A DNA stretch of 64,000 bases from Ipomoea triloba (taxonomy: Eukaryota > Streptophyta > Magnoliopsida > Solanales > Convolvulaceae), in the NCBI RefSeq assembly GCF_003576645.1, contig NC_044927.1:12918215-12982214 (forward strand), given 5' to 3'. The notes beneath the pieces were generated by a model, which ran no database searches, had not been told where the DNA came from, and saw only the letters and a list, made by a program, of their open reading frames with translations. Positions 60,426-64,000 of the stretch are shown piece by piece; position 1 is the first letter of the stretch; each line of letters begins with the position of its first letter. A program made the position numbers and the translations under genes.

Positions 60426-61747
60426 TGATAAGACTCCGAGATACCCTTATTTCAGGCACATTTTAGGGTGTTTTATCGCGTCTATAGCATCCTTACTTGG
60501 TAAATTATGTGCGTAAATGCTTGAAAATCACTAACTGATGCACGGAAGCTACTTTTAGCTTAAAAGAAGTAAAACATGAGCCCCGGGAGCAAATAGGACC
60601 AAAAGTTGAGCTAAAAGAGCAAACCAGGCAAGAGCGGAGCCCCGGAGGACCAAACTGGAAGGCCACACGCGTGTGAGCAGGCGTGAAAACTTTCCAGAAG
60701 CTTCCTACGCACGCTCACACGCGTGTGAGAGGCATGGAGACGGTGATGCGCGAATTTCAGCTAGGGTTGTCATTTCGGAGACTATTTAAACCCCTTTGAT
60801 GAATTTTCAGAGGAGGATTCCAGAAATTTAGTTTTTCCTTTTCTTAGTTTTTCCTTTGGAGAACTTTCTCCATTTTTCTTAGTTTTTAGATTAGATCAAT
60901 CTCCATTGTAGAAGACAACAAGCTTGGATTGAAGATCTTCTTCGCTCTAGGTGATCTCTATTTCATTTCTATAATTTTAGCTATCTTATTCTTGGATTAA
61001 ATTAGCTTTTGCTTGCATTTCATATTATGAGTAGCTAATTTAGTCTAGGGATTTGGATTGTGTGATTGAATATTGTTTGTGTGATGATCTTATCTCTATA
61101 TCTTGGATCTATGAGTTTGTGTTGATGGATTATCTATTATTGTCTTTTGATTGTTGTTTTGATGAGATCTTGTTTGGATTTGGCCAATCTAGATGAGAGA
61201 TTGAGCTCTGACTCTTTCATGTCTTTGATTAGAGTTAAGATTTGAAGCTTGACACAATCAAGGTTCCTATGGACTTCTTAAGAATAGTAGGATAGTGTGT
61301 AGCTTAAGTGTTTGATAAAATTCCTCTTAGAACTTTGGATGCTTGAAGGCACTCCTAAGTGAAAGAAGCCTTAGTACACAAGGTAGAAAAGGACTAAGAC
61401 AACACACTCTTGAATAGACAATATCCTAGCAATCCTAATCCATGACCTTAGACACTCACCTATGCAATATTCATGAACACTATCCAATCCCTACCCCTTT
61501 TACATATTCACAAAATCACTTTTACTTTACTACTCTCTTGCACTCAAACCAATCAATGAACTACTCTCACTCACAAATCACCCTTCACCACACTCGAGTC
61601 CTATGCATGATCCAATCAAGTAAACTCCCGAACGTTTGACACACCTCCACGTCCCTCCTTCGAGACCGACACTCGGAGAGTCACAGACTTTCCGTTTTAA
61701 CACAAATATCTTTTGACACTCCAACCCTACGCAAACTATCAATGTCA
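60426..61747 (+). repeat. AthB2 3' LTR
   Basis: 1322 bp, same ends as the 5' LTR, followed by CTTGG. TATTTAAA at 60783-60790. Confidence 0.92.
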
Positions 61748-62644
61748 CTTGGGTAGTCTTTTCTTAGTTGCTCTTGTTCCCGTTCTCATCCGCAAGTTTC
61801 GACCAATTTTTAGCTCAGATAAATCCGTCATAGACAACGGAGTCATTGCTGCGCTTTTCAGAACCTTGCTAGTTTCTTCCATCTTTGCCTGATACCCTAA
61901 ACCAAGGCACAGTTGAGTGACTAATGGTCCTACGAACAAAGAAGCGACTTTTTTAGATTGTTGTGCCTTCAACCATCTTTTGCACACCACCCCCATGTTC
62001 ACAGGTGTATTTGTGTCCATGCTCCAAAGTGCAAACAAATCAGTCATGTAGACTTTTGCGAAGTTTCCTGTGCGTCATTCCCAAGATTGAGCAATTCCTG
62101 GTTTTGCAATCTTCTTCCAATATCTCCTTGGACTCTCGGAGTCACCAAAATCAATTGGAAGTTCTTTGTACCACATGCTTTCTTGGTCCTCCTTGGTATA
62201 GAATCCAAGCAAAATCCCTAGAGTGTTGACCGAGATGTGATGAGGTTTATTGAAGAGATTGAATTTGATCGTTGGGCTTTTCAGGTCACTAGTTTTTCCT
62301 GTAACTTCCAAAGTGGCCACAAATTCAAAGACGGCAGGTATATAGGTTGAGTGGCGCCATCCAAAAATTTTACTCCAGAAAGGTTGATGGATGAGACATG
62401 CAAGCGAATTTCGACATTGAAAAGGATTCAATGTCGCTAAGTCAATGAATTTCCAACTGGCTATCGGAAGGTAGACCGCATACTCAAAACGTCTTTGCTG
62501 CTTCTCCGTTAAAAGTATCCTTTGTTCCATAATTCTTTCATTTCTTTCTTTCTTAGGCTCAGTCAGTTCAGTTTCCATCATCGGGGCTTTTCCTTTTCTA
62601 GCCCTCATTTCTTCTTGATAAGCCGTGGATAAGTGGGAAGACAT
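61748..62644 (-). pseudogene. AthD env-position ORF, N-terminal and central piece
   Basis: ATG at 62642-62644 (MSSHLSTAYQEEM). Same domain as the AthB gene but diverged: FEFVATLEVTGK, HHISVNTLGILLGFY, SPRRYWKKI, then after a frameshift near 62070 MTDLFALWSMD, NMGVVCKRWLKAQQ, LFVGPLVTQLCLGLGY. At 61748 it is interrupted by AthB2 and resumes at 51984. The frameshift shows it was already, or has since become, non-functional. Confidence 0.8.
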
Positions 62645-63364
62645 TGCCTAAAAGATACAATCAACGAGATTTGAACGATATGTGGGCATATATTTTATAA
62701 GAAGTAACATAGAACCTATCCGTTGCATTTACTTCATTCATACTTCTCTCAAGAAAACAAACATGTCATATATGGGTGATATCATATGAAATTTCAAAAA
62801 TGGTCAATATAAAGTCAATTTGTTCTTCTTCCCTTAGTTAGGTAGGAATTGAAAGATGAGAAAACAATAATATTTTTGAAATTGACAAAGCAACAGGTGG
62901 AGATTATCATTCTCAAAGCCTAAAGAGCAAGAAATTTTCACATTTCATATTTCATATTCCCCATTTATCATGAACAAGATTATACCCAAATCTTCTAGGC
63001 TTTGCAATCTAGATATAAAGAATTTCTCAAATCTTGCAATGTTCATCTTCTAATAGCAAATATAGGTTCCAAGCAAGTCCTAATGTCTATTTCTAAGCCA
63101 TTTCAATCAAGAAAATCATCAAACCACATTCATTCCTACAAATATGCCTTCCAAAGAAAATAAATTCCAATAGATGTAAAGGAAAATGGAGAGAAGGAAT
63201 GTTACCTTTTGAAGAGCTTAGGAAGGAGATTCAAGAGATTTGTACCAAGAATTGCTTTGGAGGAGGCTAGTCCTACCTTGGATGAAGCTCTTAGCTTTTG
63301 GATGTAGTGAAATGAGAAATGGGCAAGGGTTAGAACAAATTCGCGCCTTATTTACGCAGTTTTT
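62645..63364 (-). other. AthD leader before the env-position ORF
   Basis: AT-rich non-coding sequence in the position of the AthB leaders; nothing further recognised. Confidence 0.5.
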
Positions 63365-63512
63365 CTAGTGCCCGACCACGCCACTCACACGCGTGGGAGT
63401 GTGCGTGGCAAGCTTCTGGAAGATTTCCACGCCTGCTCACACGCGTGTGAGCGGGCGTGGCGGCTTTCTGGGAAATTTCCACGCCTACTCACACGCGTGT
63501 GAGTGGCGTGGA
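63365..63512 (-). promoter_or_regulatory. AthD internal GC/palindrome module
   Basis: Three long palindromic units. Cores CTCACACGCGTGTGAG at 63436-63451 and 63488-63503, with flanking G-C (63435/63452) or A-T (63487/63504) pairs and outer CCACGCC/GGCGTGG arms. The third unit, at about 63386-63400, is imperfect. They lie upstream of the env-position ORF. Candidate second promoter. Confidence 0.5.
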
Positions 63513-63710
63513 CTGTGCTTGCCTGCCTTCTTCAAATTTTCTTTCCCCTTTTTGAGCTTGGTCACCTTCTTTGACGAATGGACCTTTGAGGATCATTTTA
63601 GGATGGAGAATCTGCGTGGTTAGTCGAAAAATTCTAGACAAAAGACAAAATGTACTAAAAAGAGAAAAAGCAAGAATTAATAACGTGAAATTTAAATCCT
63701 AGGGATAACG

Positions 63711-63727
63711 TTGGGAATGCCTCCCAA
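63711..63727 (-). other. Post-ORF hairpin after the right AthD ORF1
   Basis: TTGGGA/TCCCAA arms, about 40 bases beyond the ORF1 stop at 63769. Confidence 0.55.
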
Positions 63728-63768
63728 GTGCGCCTTTGTTTAGAGTCTTTGGCTAGACTTAGGTTAGT

Positions 63769-64000
63769 CTATCCTGCTAAGCATATAGACTTTGGGACCC
63801 TGCCTAGCGTCCCATGTACTTTTGCTTCAAGAAATGCCCCAAGGTGTAGGACATTATTGAATTCCCACGCAAATGAAGGAAGAAGAAGGTGTATAGTCTA
63901 AAAGTTCATGGCCTCAAACATTCCCCATGATTTCTCAAAGGTAGTGTGATCTTCCCCTATTTTGTCATTCTCTCTTCCACCCCTAATGGTTTTATCAATT
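63769..64000 (-). pseudogene. AthD ORF1 relic (right copy), C-terminal end, runs off the window
   Basis: The last ~40 codons match the AthA ORF1 C terminus (HLGAFLEAKVHGTLGRVPKS). An in-frame TAG occurs about 50 codons from the end. It shows that AthD carries ORF1 upstream of its env-position gene. Confidence 0.65.

Larger units (their letters stand above)
51985..61747 (+). mobile_element. AthB2: complete Athila-like non-autonomous element (9763 bp)
   Basis: Both LTRs are 1322 bp (51985-53306, 60426-61747), start TGATAAGACTCCGAG and end CAATGTCA. The target duplication is CTTGG (51980-51984, 61748-61752). Order: PBS (tRNA-Asp), leader hairpin, gag, protease, post-ORF hairpin, internal GC module, env-position ORF, 3' UTR, polypurine tract. 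RT, RNase H and integrase are absent, and AthB1 ends its protease at the same point, so the family is pol-less. By eye the LTRs differ at about 15 sites (roughly 1%), a recent insertion, although its genes carry several stops. Confidence 0.92.

Noticed and set aside
1..64000. Host genes, rRNA or functional tRNA genes
   Set aside because: No frame with host-protein features, no rRNA core sequences and no complete tRNA cloverleaf noticed on reading both strands.

Overview
The window looks like repeat-rich, probably heterochromatic DNA of a eudicot plant. No intact host gene, rRNA or CRISPR array was found. Almost everything is a nest of transposable elements: Ty3/gypsy LTR retrotransposons of two lineages and one CACTA DNA transposon. 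Athila-like elements have a primer-binding site (PBS) for tRNA-Asp, LTRs starting TGATAAG, and an env-position ORF of the Athila type. Tekay/Del-like chromovirus elements have a tRNA-iMet PBS and LTRs starting TGTAA-ACCCC. Lineage names are assigned by motif recognition, not by a database search. Labels below (T1, T2, AthA, AthB1, AthB2, AthD, AthE, TekH) are mine.

Layout. 1-2838: T1, the 3' half of a Tekay-like LTR, its PBS and a cut-off gag. 2839-25385: AthB1, an outer Athila-like element. Its 5' LTR is split by AthA (3394-18896, target duplication CTTGG); after it come a large LTR-derived palindrome, a protease relic, an env-like relic and the 3' LTR. AthA carries two related acidic ORFs and the 3' half, with LTR, of another element (AthE). 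25386-29176: tandem repeats and a decayed minus-strand gene I do not recognise. 29177-46612: a CACTA transposon with left terminus, palindromic subterminal repeats, a 62-bp tandem array and a decayed TNP2-type transposase; its right end is missing. Two elements sit in the 62-bp array: T2, a 3.2-kb solo LTR (30834-34052), and TekH, a non-autonomous Tekay-like element (34085-43806, target duplication TGTTT). 46613 to the end: AthD, minus-strand Athila-like sequence in which two element bodies share one LTR. Its env-like gene is split by AthB2 (51985-61747), complete with 1322-bp LTRs and target duplication CTTGG.

How the pieces work together. None of the elements has recognisable reverse transcriptase, RNase H or integrase. 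AthB keeps gag, protease and the env-position ORF. AthA and AthD have an unrecognised acidic ORF1 where gag-pol should be. TekH has gag plus an env-position ORF. All would need enzymes from autonomous relatives. What they keep is cis-acting structure: PBS, a leader hairpin, a hairpin after each ORF, a hairpin followed by a polypurine tract (twice per Athila-like element), and a palindrome-rich GC module before a TATA-like box, once in the LTR and once before the second ORF. Several hairpins keep pairing while their arms change.

Assembly caution. Single-N joins at 12387, 14055, 15495 and 39882 are bordered by what look like exact repeats, so about 4.2 kb of the window is probably falsely duplicated. 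A stray contig (35082-35579) appears to have been placed in the 5' LTR of TekH.
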